Under the pieces are notes generated by a model. It searched no databases, was not told the origin of the DNA, and was given only the letters and a program-made list of their open reading frames with translations. Both the position numbers and the translations under genes were made by a program. From contig CM067069.1 in NCBI GenBank assembly GCA_033980235.1, forward strand, positions 35,889,992 to 35,953,991: DNA of 64,000 nt, written 5' to 3'. Below are positions 54,240 to 64,000 of the stretch, in pieces. The DNA comes from Diadema setosum. Taxonomy: Eukaryota > Echinodermata > Echinoidea > Diadematoida > Diadematidae. Position 1 is the stretch's first letter. The number at the start of each line of letters is the position of its first letter.

Positions 54240-55427
54240 CTACAGAGGATTTTAGCAAAGAAGATTTTCACTTACTCTTTCTGTCTCCGAGTGCTGTATA
54301 TGGTCTCCTACTGTACTTGATCTTGACATGGGGTATGGTACCGGTACACTCTTCAGTGCAAGTTAATCTACTTCATTCCCTGATAAAACAGTGATCTATG
54401 TATCCATGGTAGCCGTCATGTTACTGTTAGGCCGAGATCTAGCTAATTTAGACCAGACTTAGATGTTCTTGTATCCGAGATCTGAGACACAATTCACGTC
54501 ACATCTACCGTAGATCATGAAAGATTTACTTTAGTAGTATGGTTGGGTGTTCATTATACCGGACACCTAACGTTTTTCTATCAATAGAAACGTGAAAAAT
54601 CTCACAATTTGCCTGAAATTTTACTCACGTGTGAAGAAAATACTCCGGATTCACAAGCGCGCACTGAAAATGCGATCTGAGGTACGCGCTCTAGATGGCG
54701 GCTTCGAACGCGTGGGGTCTCATTTTTTCCGCACTCAGTTGCCCTGCTCATTTCGACCGACCACCCTGACAATACGTATAAAGGGCACTTAAATGCGTTT
54801 TTTTTTTTTTCGACAGGCCGCTGTTTTTTTCTAGCCGTCATATTTACCCCCATAATATTTGAATATATTTTGAATCCTTCGATATTACTTTTGAAGGACT
54901 GTTTGATGAATTTGAATTGATTTTCATTAGGAAACTTTTCATCGTGAGTTGGTTTGTTTTTTCACATTCATTTCTCGTTTCTGCTTCAACTCGTACGGTC
55001 GTAGCGGGCGACAAAATAATTAAGTCAATGTGTACCAGTGTGTGTATGTGTATTACGTGTGTGCTCGATCGTACATAACAAGCGGCGGTGACAATTTTGC
55101 GGTCAAAATCGTCAAACTTATTACGGAAGGATACTCTACATCTAACGAGTCAGCAAAAGTAGGCCTAGTTATATGTAGTTACACGATAAACCTTATTCGA
55201 TTTTGCTAAATTTCGGTAATTTAGAGGGAATACTTAGTTGTTTTCGCCACATTTTACTCGGTAGCGTAGCCCAGTGAAGAATCGAACACCGTTGCGCGTA
55301 GTCCCATGCGTACATTTTCTTTCTGTATGCGCAATGACATTATAATGCGCGGTCGGTCGTTATGGACCCGGTCGGTGGGTTGAACACCTACCATACTGTG
55401 TGGCCTACTATACTGCACTTAGTTTAC
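54240..55427. other. no gene seen
   Basis: Nothing recognised. Some CpG-containing stretches occur near 54650-54740 and 55250-55370. Confidence 0.4.
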
Positions 55428-55588
55428 AAATAGTGAATGGTCACGAGTGCAATGGTACGAGATTTCGCACGAGGTGAAAGATAGAGGCGCTCTATTCAAC
55501 GAGGCGAAGCCGAGTTGAATAGTGCGCCTCATCTTTCACCGAGTGCGAAATCTCGTTCCATTGCACGAGTAAAGACCATACACTATTT
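55428..55588. mobile_element. 160-bp foldback element, aaatagtg...cactattt
   Basis: The arms (caatggtacgagatttcgca against tgcgaaatctcgttccattg, and so on) pair around about 55508. Just outside, ttatacaacgtccaagtagatc (about 55594-55615) is inverted at about 56006-56027, suggesting a larger element of about 600 bp. Confidence 0.7.
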
Positions 55589-56855
55589 GATTTATACAAC
55601 GTCCAAGTAGATCTTTTTGGTCTAAGTAGGCCTAGAAGTCTATATATGTATGAAAAATATAGCTATACTTACATGATGGATCCACTGCGATTCTCTTTCT
55701 GGCTTGTGCAATCAGTGTAGATACAGGTCACAGCTATACTAGCGCTCATACACGTACACTAGCACTACGTAGGCCTATGTACGCGCATGCATGTACCGCA
55801 CACGTACGTACCTGCGCTAGCTGCATGCGATCCTCAATATGCAACACACAGTACACGCAGTACCGAGCAATTTCTCGAACCGTGGAATAGAACGAAAAAA
55901 TCGAACCAAGTTGCACGCAAAAATAGAACCAAAATTGCACGGCGCGTTGAATGGAGTACTTATTTAATATTACGTCACCAACAATCCTCCAATCAAATTA
56001 CAAGGATCTACTTGGACGTTGTATAATAACACATTATGCATGTATGCAAGCGGCGGCGGCCGACTACATGTACTGTATTTGTATATCGCGCGCGGGCTAT
56101 CTAGTGCTGGCACTGAGCTGATCAATCGTCGCCTGCACAAAAAATGCAACTTGTTTTCTTCAAACCTAAATTCAATTTCCTGGTATGAAAGTGATATTTT
56201 GAAAAATTGTATGCAAAACAATTTCAACTAATTGATATATGACATTTGTTTGTATAAACACAGAATTTTAGAAGAAACGATATTTTAGTTAATTCGTGAT
56301 TGACCAATCACAGACGTTTTTACTTCATATTTCAGGTCATCTCGTATGTATCTCAGCCAATCACGATGCAGTTTATAAAAACTTTGGGGAATCCCCCTCT
56401 TGCCGTCCAATATTTTAAATATCGGTCGCCTCGGCAAAAAATATTGGTCGAGTTCAACAAACTTTCTAAGTGGGTCGGAGGTTATGAGGTGCGTCCACAA
56501 AATAACACTTGTATTTGGGCTCCAAAAATCCTCTGTATGGATAATAATCCCCGGTATCCCATTCATAGCCATCCAATATTATATAAGCATTGTGTGCTGA
56601 AAGTCGCCCGATTTCCCAATATAGAAGCCTTTGTTACGTCATAAACCCTCAGCTGCACGGCGCGCCTCGCCCTAGCAGAAACTAGGGCACGCACTTTAGT
56701 GCGCGCATGCAAACCTCAAATACGCGCAGCCTGAACTCCCAAGTTAGATTAAGCGAGTGCACAGCTCACACAGCGCCAGAGTTACATGTGTGCACGTCGC
56801 ACGCAGCGCAGAGAGCTAGCCAGCTACCGTTTAACAGCTTTAATGGCAGCAGCAG

Positions 56856-56985
56856 CATGCAGCGTAGCCTTTTGTCAAGGCCCTCTCGCTGTATGGTGAA
56901 GAGACCTCGCGCTGGCGCGCTCGGCTGGGCTCGCTTCGCTCGCCCATTACAGCGAGAGGGCCTTGACAAAAGGCTACATGCAGCG
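56856..56985. mobile_element. 112-bp MITE with 29-bp perfect TIRs and 9-bp target duplication
   Basis: The element is 56865-56976. TAGCCTTTTGTCAAGGCC opens it and the exact inverse closes it. CATGCAGCG flanks it at 56856-56864 and 56977-56985. A 9-bp duplication suggests a Mutator-like or hAT-like mover. The centre is GC-rich (gctcggctgggctcgcttcg). Confidence 0.85.
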
Positions 56986-56989
56986 CAGC

Positions 56990-57741
56990 GAATTCGGTGG
57001 ATTCCATATACGGTGCGCCACCTATCGGTTGTAGAGGACAGGCCGATTTTCAACTTTGGGGTCGACATCGCGCTAGCTAGCTATGCAGCTAGCTATACAT
57101 AGAGCGCGAGCTACGCTGCAGTGCCTGCAGCGCAGTAGACACTATAGCTGCATGCGCAATGCCATGTTTACTGTACAGTAACTGTACTGGCCTAGCGCCT
57201 GGCGATCGGTATCAAACAATGTGATTGGACCCCAGAAAGGCTAGCAAGCTTCAAAAAGATGATGGCTACCTTATGTTCCTATGTTTAAGGACAATCACGT
57301 TGAAGATGTCCATATGGGACACATCCAGAATCACCCAGACCACATTTACATCAAGGCAACTGTGAAGCCTGAGCAACGTCAAATGGCAGAACGGTACGCT
57401 ACATGCATGACATGGGTACTACTCACGACAGACGCTTTAGTCCATTCTGCTGGCTGTGGATGTGTTGCAGCGTAAGTTTGCTTTTTCTGTGATTTGTTGA
57501 TTTTGTCGTTACTCGTACTCATGTTAGGGCCTAACTTCAGGCCAACCTGCCCGGGCGCCCGTCCGCCCGTCGCGGCCGGCTGAGCTGAGCTGCGCTGCTG
57601 CATGTGCATATACAGCATGCGTTATATAATGCGACGAGTACAGTAATTTTGATGTCGACTTTTTCCCATGAGGCATTGCGGATTTCGGCCTGTCCGCTAC
57701 AACCGATAGGTGGCGCACCGTATATGGAATCCACCGAATTC
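56990..57741. mobile_element. possible inverted-repeat element enclosing an exon fragment
   Basis: An ~80-bp arm at 56990-57069 (gaattcggtggattccatat ... gtcgacatc) is repeated in inverse at 57651-57741 with small differences. No flanking target duplication is visible. The sequence between contains the SWIM-like exon at 57281-57471. Confidence 0.55.
57281..57471 (+). pseudogene. degraded exon of a SWIM-type zinc-finger protein
   Basis: The frame reads KDNHVEDVHMG, then HIYIKATVKPEQRQ and ends SAGCGCVA before a GTAAGT donor at 57472. A GHV-like start, a YIKA strand and a CxC near an exon end match the first half of a SWIM finger (CxC...CxH), as found in large lineage-expanded animal families of transposon-like or YqaJ-linked proteins. 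The likely upstream continuation (about 57225-57280, with FKK, DDGYLMF in another frame) needs frame shifts to join, so I call it broken. No partner exon with the CxH half was found. Confidence 0.45.
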
Positions 57742-58010
57742 GCGGACATATAGTACGTGCGTGGACGACAGGAAGCACTGTACTGTACGAAACGTTTGAG
57801 ATGAGTTTATACCTTGTTCACCAAATCTCTACGTCAGATATAGATGTCATTGGAATCGTCCCTCCTACTATTACTCTACCATGATGTTGATTTTCTGGTC
57901 GCACCCTCGAAGCGAAAATTAGGATCCGTCCTAATTTACTGACTAAGGTTTGTATACTCGGTATACCTGCATAGAATCTGTATGCGTACACCGTGTCCCT
58001 GGCCCTGGCT

Positions 58011-58280
58011 AGCTGCCGGCTGGCGTGTTTTTTTTAGACGGCACAGATTGGGGAAATTAAAAATCAATCGGGGACCCTATCCCTAAACCTAACCCTAATC
58101 CTAATCCTAACCCTAACCATCAAACCCTAACCCTAACCCTAACCCTAACCCCAACCCTAACCCTAACCCTAACCATAACCATAACCAAAAACGTAAACCC
58201 TAACCCAACGTTTTTCCCATAGGTTTAACACGCGCCATGCCCCAATCTGTGCCGTCTTTAAAAAAAACGCTGCCGGCTGT
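58011..58280. repeat. telomere-type CCCTAA block between inverted arms
   Basis: 58077-58203 is an imperfect (CCCTAA)n run, the complement of TTAGGG. The left arm (gctgccggctgg ... agacggcacagattgggg, 58011-58053) is the inverse of the right arm (ccccaatctgtgccgtct ... gctgccggc, 58238-58280). Confidence 0.85.
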
Positions 58281-60060
58281 GTGTATGCTACTACGTCAAC
58301 CCAGCCAGCGCACAGCAGTGCGTAAAACATTGGTTGTGTGTACTGTAAAGCCAGGTCTGTACATTGTTGTATTAAATGTTGGTCTGAGAACGGTATGCAT
58401 TATATACACGTTGTAATACTGCATAGTGCATGATACACTCTTCATGGGACTGCTCAATTGGTGCTAAACGGTGGACCCTAGTACGTAGTAGAATTCTACT
58501 TGTACATTGTAGTAGAATTATGGTGTGATTTGCATTGTCTAGGCCTATCCCCAAGCAAACCAACTGTACACTGTAGTAATATTCTTTTGGTAATCATGTA
58601 GAAATGCACACCATGCACACCTGCCATTTCCTTCCTTAATTTGTTCATGAAAACTTCTTGGAGCTATCAGAAATGTCAGGATGGACCATATCTGACGGTT
58701 TCATGAAATTTCATAGTCAGTTACAGAAGAAAAGTAGCTAATTTTGACTCAAAAGAACGCCGATCGACGGCTCAGCGTAGCATGATGGAAGATCGATTAT
58801 GTGGAAGAACGATATAACGATGATAATTGATCGTTGTAGTCTGTGATATAGACGCTTGTTTGTGTTTAACCACAATAATTACGTCGGCTCAACAGTAAAA
58901 TGTGGAAGAAAGTGATCTTGATGTGTCTTTTTTTTTTCGTTTAAGTTAATTTTCTCCTGCGTGTGACTGTATATCTGTAAACATTTTTTGCTGACTAAAT
59001 GATGGATGGATAACGTGTACAAAGCAGTAAAAGATATATGAAAAAATGGGAATTATTCATATCATGAATATTGCACAATAAAATGGATTTTTACTATTAA
59101 ACAAAAGCAAATACTGGGGTTGCAGTTTTTGTATACATAATTAAAAAAATGAAATGGAAAAAGTAATGATACTATCATAAAGACAATTACTTTCTACTAC
59201 AAAGTATAAGTTTCACCTATCAATTAAAAACATATTACTATTTCAATTTCAGTATTCAGTTTCTTTTTAGGTAAAATGAGCACTTTACATGTTATGAGAA
59301 GTCCACAATATTAATACATGATTTTATAACATAACATACACTTTTTGTAATACTATTCTCATTAATTTATCAATTAGGCCTATAAATTATGTAGATTACT
59401 AGAAACAAATCCCCTTTGAATTCAACTTCCTTTTCTCTCTTTCTCTCTCCCTCCTATAGCCTGACCTTTTTCTTCCACTTTTCCTTCAACCTCACTCTCT
59501 TCCGTTCACACTATTCAAATTAAATTATTATTATCAATTTTTGTCATGATAAAATCAATACTTGCCACAATATTTAAAGAAAGGATCGATTTATAAATCC
59601 TGGTATGAATAATCTGTAATAATAATTTGAATAGTGATAATCATGATAGTGGCAATGAAAACAAAGAATTATCACAATAGATCACTTGAGCCTTCGACTC
59701 AGGTGAGCTAACAAAACAAAACAAAAAAAAATACGAAAAAGAAAGTAGGGGCTACGAGTCAAGTTCGATATTGTTAGTAAGCGGCTAATTAGAGACTACC
59801 AGAATCGATTATAATCGTTGGCATTGTTCTGTGCGAAATCGGTGCACTACTTACATCGGAGACTATGTTCGCGACCGACGTACTTTTCAACTCCGATTTC
59901 TCATTTTTCTTACCTTTTCCTCTTTCTAATTTCATCAAAACTCTCTGATATGGTTCAATTTAGCATCTCAAATAGCTGCACAAAATTATATTGACAAACG
60001 GCGAAGCGAACGGCAGGTGTGCATTTCTACATGATTACCATTCTTTTGTGTCAATAAACA
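58281..60060. other. no gene seen
   Basis: AT-rich sequence with no supported exon or element. Confidence 0.45.
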
Positions 60061-60241
60061 CGGGTGGATCCAGGAATTCCGTAAGGGGAGGCGCCTTTTC
60101 TGCAAAATTAAAGCAATTAAAGGGGGAGGGGGATGGGTATGGGGGCGCTCGCTACCCTCATTTTTCTTTTTATTTCTTTTGTTTTAGCCAAAAATAAAGG
60201 TGGGGGGAGGGTGCGGGATGCACCCCCCTCTGGATCCACCA
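60061..60241 (-). mobile_element. solo copy of the array's ~180-bp element
   Basis: A single unit reads gggtggatccaggaattccg ... ggatgcacccccctctggatccacc, opposite in orientation to the array at 1-3830. It is bounded by GGTGGATCCAG/CTGGATCCACC inverted ends and lacks the spacer satellite. This identifies the array block as a discrete mobile element. Confidence 0.75.
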
Positions 60242-60299
60242 CTGATAAATGTGACAAAATTTGGTAGACCTACAACTTGTACAGCACACTTGTAAGTTG

Positions 60300-60749
60300 T
60301 ACAGTTGAACCTCTATTATCCGGCCTCCCTTTATCCGGATGTCTCTATTATACGGACGTAATCTCGCCGTGATTTTTTTTTTTTATATTATAATTACGGG
60401 AGGAAAGGGGGATTCCCAACTCCATGAGAACTCCTACACAAACATGCATGAATTACATATACTTGATACATTTCTTAATAACTATTTAGGTAAATCATCC
60501 CAAGAATTTATAAAAGAAAATGATTTCATTCTTGCAAACACAAACCTCTATTTTGGGGTCTGTTACTGAATGTAACAATGAAAAGGTTGCAGTATACACA
60601 TTACTACATGTGGTACTACAATGGGCTACATCAGTACATGTGTATGTATATGTACATGTATAAAGCATTGAGTCTCCCATATCCGGCCAAATCCCTTATC
60701 CGGATGAGCCCCGGTCCCGACTTGTCCGGATACGAGAGGTTCAACTGTA
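60300..60749. mobile_element. pogo/Tigger-like Tc1-mariner MITE, TA target
   Basis: The element is 60302-60747 with ends CAGTTGAACCTCTATTATCC and ...GAGAGGTTCAACTG, flanked by TA on both sides. These termini and the TA target are typical of pogo-like elements. No transposase remains in 446 bp. Confidence 0.85.
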
Positions 60750-60771
60750 CAGCTGTATATACAACTGTAGT

Positions 60772-60880
60772 AAGGTGCCCGCACCTCATCAGGGGGCCCG
60801 ATCAATACCGTCACCTAGCCCGACCAGACGCTGTTAATACGCTACGAGAATACAGCGTCTGACCAGCAAGCGGGCACCTT
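60772..60880. mobile_element. small inverted-repeat unit aaggtgcccgc
   Basis: AAGGTGCCCGC at 60772-60782 pairs with GCGGGCACCTT at 60870-60880. It is 109 bp long, with no clear target duplication. Confidence 0.45.
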
Positions 60881-61851
60881 CAAAGTGGGGAACCACAACA
60901 CAACTACAAAACTTATGAAAATTTATACGTTCTTTATAAACAATGTACACGTTACCAAACGTTACTCACCTTAAGTGCATGCTTGTATTACAGAAGGTTC
61001 GTAAGTCCATTGAGAGCCCTCGTGGTAAGTCCGTGGAACCAAAAAATGATACTTTCTGGTGGATTCCCTAACACCGTCGGGGTTCATCGTTGCAGAATTC
61101 AAAATGGCGCCTTGATCTCTGCGGAAATCTTTTGCGTGCGTGCGATGCGCTGCTTGAGTGTTGGTGTAGCAGCACGGTCGACAGCGCAACCTTTTGAAAG
61201 GGCATTCAGATCATGTGACCTCCCGGATATTGGAAATGGCCTGGCGTGAAAGACGATGTACCGTTCGTGAACCGTTCACACATGCTGCATATAACCATCA
61301 TTTTAGGTAAGTTATTAAATCTAAATTTCAATATTCATAGCATAGATATAAAGTCTCATCATTTTGTTTGTCAGATGAGTTTGAAGTGACAAAAAAATTA
61401 TCTAAAGAATCAAAATTCAATCCGATCGCATGCGATCGTTGGACCCTCTTCGCGTTTGGAGCTTCGCTGGTACAGCCCTTTCGCGCTACGTATGTACAGC
61501 GGCGACTGGGCTGTGTATAGTTAACCGTCGCCCTGCTTAAAATTGTTACAAGCAGGCTAAACAAAAATTTAAGCCTGGGACTATGTTCAGGACGCTTGAA
61601 ACTTGACAGGGCTACCACAACCAAGCAAATTGTGAAAACCGAATATTTTTTTTTGCAAAAAACTGAAATTTTATGAGGAATACGTATTATACAATATGTA
61701 AGTACAGCGTATCATCACGGTCACCCGCACGCATCTTTTATGTGTACAATGTATGTCTATGGGAGCATCACGGTCACCCGCACACGTTTTTTACGTGCTT
61801 TGTCTATGGGATCACAATGGGAGCGCCGGTGACGAGTTGCGGGCCCCTTCC
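60881..61851. other. no gene seen
   Basis: A GC-richer stretch (about 61010-61260) has open frames but no recognised domain. It could be promoter-like or an untranslated exon; the sequence does not decide. Confidence 0.4.
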
Positions 61852-62643
61852 TTAAGGCCCGGTCCCACTGGCCGACGGACACAAAGCGTATGCAGAAAGG
61901 ACACGGCGGACGAGCAAAATTTCGGGGATGGCTTCATCCGCTTTCATCCGCTCCAGAAATTGACAAAATTGGCGAAAATTGGCGGTCACAGAACGGAAAT
62001 AGAACGGACGTGGGTAGTATGTAGCGGGGATGTTAAATGGATGTTCATCGGAAGCCTAGCGGATGAAAGCGGATGAAAGGGGATGACAGCTCCGAAGGGG
62101 TTACCGGAGATAATTGCGAAACGGACGCATAGCAGAAAAAGCGGATGCAGAGTGGATGCAGAGCGGATGCAGAGCGGATACAGAGGGGATGCTTTCGAAA
62201 TGCTTTATATACGAGATGCATACGCTTACATCCTTTCTATTAACGTGCTGTTAACGATGTAAAGACGTTCCACGTACCATATCTTTACTCCCTCTTTCCG
62301 TTTTTAGCTGCAGCGGATTTGAGTTGCGAGGATGCCCAGAGGATGCCCAGAGGATGCAGCGGACGTTTAAGGGATGCCGCACGGACATACAACGTTTGTT
62401 GCTCGTATGTCGCGGATTTACATCGTACACAGCGGAAAGTTCATCCGTTCTAAAAGTTTTAAGCAGCTTAAAACTTTTTGCGCGGATGAAATCACAGTGG
62501 ACGGATGCTCGATGGATAGAGCGGATGAAACACGTATGCGATGGGTACACAGCGGATTCGTAGCGTTTTCCAACGGATGGCAAGATTTTTTGTACGCTTT
62601 ACATCCTCTTTGCATCCGTAAGTGCAGTGGGACCGGGCCTTTA
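61852..62643. mobile_element. 786-bp Harbinger-like MITE, TTA target
   Basis: The element is 61855-62640 with ends AGGCCCGGTCCCACTG and CAGTGGGACCGGGCCT. TTA flanks it at 61852-61854 and 62641-62643, matching the TWA target of PIF/Harbinger. The interior is a tandem-like run of gcggatg(c/a)a-type words, including four near-identical agagcggatgc units at about 62147-62190. No coding sequence. Confidence 0.85.
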
Positions 62644-62807
62644 GCGCACAACTATTCCGAATCGTTCGTGTTTGGCGACGATAGCTGCAAATTTTCGATA
62701 TCGATCAGTGAACTTGTGATTCCATTGGGATCTTCAGCATTTTCCCTGTATGTGAGTGGGATTTCATTAGAATTTCAGTGACGAAATGTGATTCAAATAT
62801 GCACAAG

Positions 62808-62881
62808 CATTAACTATGACGAGGTGCGAGTCACCAAGTATACTTGGGTGACCGGTGACCCGCACCTCGCCATAGTTAATG
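62808..62881. repeat. palindrome cattaactatg...catagttaatg
   Basis: Arms 62808-62833 and 62855-62881 pair with a few mismatches around tatact. The core aagtatacttgggtgacc...cgcacctcg is also present at about 37437-37463. Confidence 0.8.
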
Positions 62882-63238
62882 TTTATGAGCAGCCGGTGAG
62901 CTGCTCTTGGTGTATTGAGTCCCATTTTACAAGTAATAGTTTCACTAAAGCCCTCTGCATCCTGTGATTTTGACACTTCAAACGATGTCGGGAGTCTTTG
63001 CTCTCACCTGCAGGATTATCATGATCAAACTTTACATGTTATACAATGTTGCATCGCAGAAAATTGCCATTTAATGGTCATGCCGGAAAGTGTAAAGTAG
63101 TGTGCGATACATACAAGTGGCTTCCCTTTTTGAACATCCTAGCTAGCCACATCAATTAGATATAATGCAAATACGGTCACCTTCATCCATTCGCTGCCAC
63201 CCCAATTCGCGCAAACCATCCGTCCAGGCAGGAGAGGC

Positions 63239-63272
<34 letters not shown>

Positions 63273-64000
63273 ATGCGTGTAGTGGCTGCTGTGCCCGGTA
63301 TTATGGTAAACTGGTATATATGTACATGTACAAAATACAGACAGGAACAGACTGGCGGATCGTTAAAAGATTTTTGTGGACTGTAGTTTTGTTGTTTTTC
63401 GTTCATTATTTCACAGAATAATTTCGCCAAGGACAGTGGACATACAATTGTACATGTACAGTATAGACGTCTAGTGTACATGCCCTCTGCAATACAGTAC
63501 ATGTAGGTTACTAGTAATTGGGTCAATCCATGTCAAATCATCCAGTGCTTGTCACCCGACCCCCTCCGATTTTCTTTAAAATCGCACCAAATGTTCCCCA
63601 AAGTGTCTGACGGAAAATCCCAAAATATTTTGCCCCAAGGTCAATTGGTTGCTAAGATACAGCCTCACATAGCAACCGGTGCGCATTCAGAAAAATTGGT
63701 TAAAAGAAAATTAGGCATTTTTGATTGATTGTGGTGGCATGGATATTTATGCAAAAGTGTTCATTTTCTGGAAATTGAGAGAACTTTATAGTCTTTGCAA
63801 GAAAATTTGACTGTGACGCGAAATTGACTTTTCCTTAACGTGCACGAGGTCACCGAAAATGGTGTTAAATGTTAATTTCCAAAATTTTGATGCCAATTTA
63901 GAGGCTAATATCTTCACATTTCATCACCTTAGGTTCTAAAATATTATGTTGTTGAAGGCTTTGACTTGCTCAGTAATTTTGAAAAAAATTGGTGCATTCA
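62882..64000. other. no gene seen
   Basis: It contains a (GT)n run at 63238-63269. Nothing else recognised up to the window end. Confidence 0.5.

Noticed and set aside
60983..61255. Exon in the GC-richer stretch near 61.1 kb
   Set aside because: The frame has no recognised domain and no convincing acceptor/donor pair. It is left as undetermined sequence.

Overview
This window is animal nuclear DNA, not bacterial. It has widely spaced short exons with GT/AG borders, (TTAGGG)n-type repeats, many decayed APE-type non-LTR retrotransposons, tRNA-derived SINE pieces, foldback transposons and microsatellites. The one host gene I can assemble is an alpha-2,8-sialyltransferase (ST8Sia family). A deuterostome invertebrate, most likely an echinoderm such as a sea urchin, fits best. 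That is an inference from gene type and repeat flavour; an amphioxus or acorn worm is not excluded.

The gene lies on the + strand from 6367 to 35166. Seven coding exons join in frame: 6367-6508, 19776-19881, 28937-29114, 30141-30253, 30997-31086, 32230-32465 and 34946-35166. They total 1086 nt, or 361 residues plus stop. The product is a type II Golgi enzyme with an N-terminal membrane anchor, a stem, sialylmotifs L and S, motif III (HYFD), motif VS (H-x4-E) and a C-terminal cysteine. A further open, splice-bounded block at 7607-8137, rich in N-glycosylation sequons, looks like an alternative stem exon. Its reading phase makes it incompatible with the 19776 exon in the same transcript.

Layout: 1-4170 is a satellite made of a ~180-bp element plus a spacer, with a pure 41-bp array at its right edge. 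4.5-6.1 kb is an antisense reverse-transcriptase remnant interrupted by a SINE. Intron 1 (6.5-19.8 kb) holds a 1.5-kb inverted-repeat transposon, a retrotransposon tail and small repeats. Intron 2 (19.9-28.9 kb) holds a perfect 53-bp-arm hairpin, a ~195-bp tandem array, a decayed but nearly complete retrotransposon and a TTAA foldback MITE ending 29 bp before exon 3. 37.5-40.9 kb is a second retrotransposon, split by another copy of that MITE. 41.8-45.0 kb is a 3.2-kb long-TIR element with a retrotransposon fragment in its right arm. 46.2-51.5 kb contains inverted SINE halves, foldback repeats and a ~1.1-kb palindrome. 54-63 kb is a series of small inverted-repeat elements (112-bp with 9-bp target duplication, pogo-like, Harbinger-like), a telomere-type block between inverted arms and a degraded SWIM-finger exon.

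I found no operon, CRISPR array or prokaryote-like defence system. The most notable items are the sialyltransferase with two candidate stem exons and several nested transposon insertions whose removal restores the interrupted reading frame, which fixes the exact insertion points.
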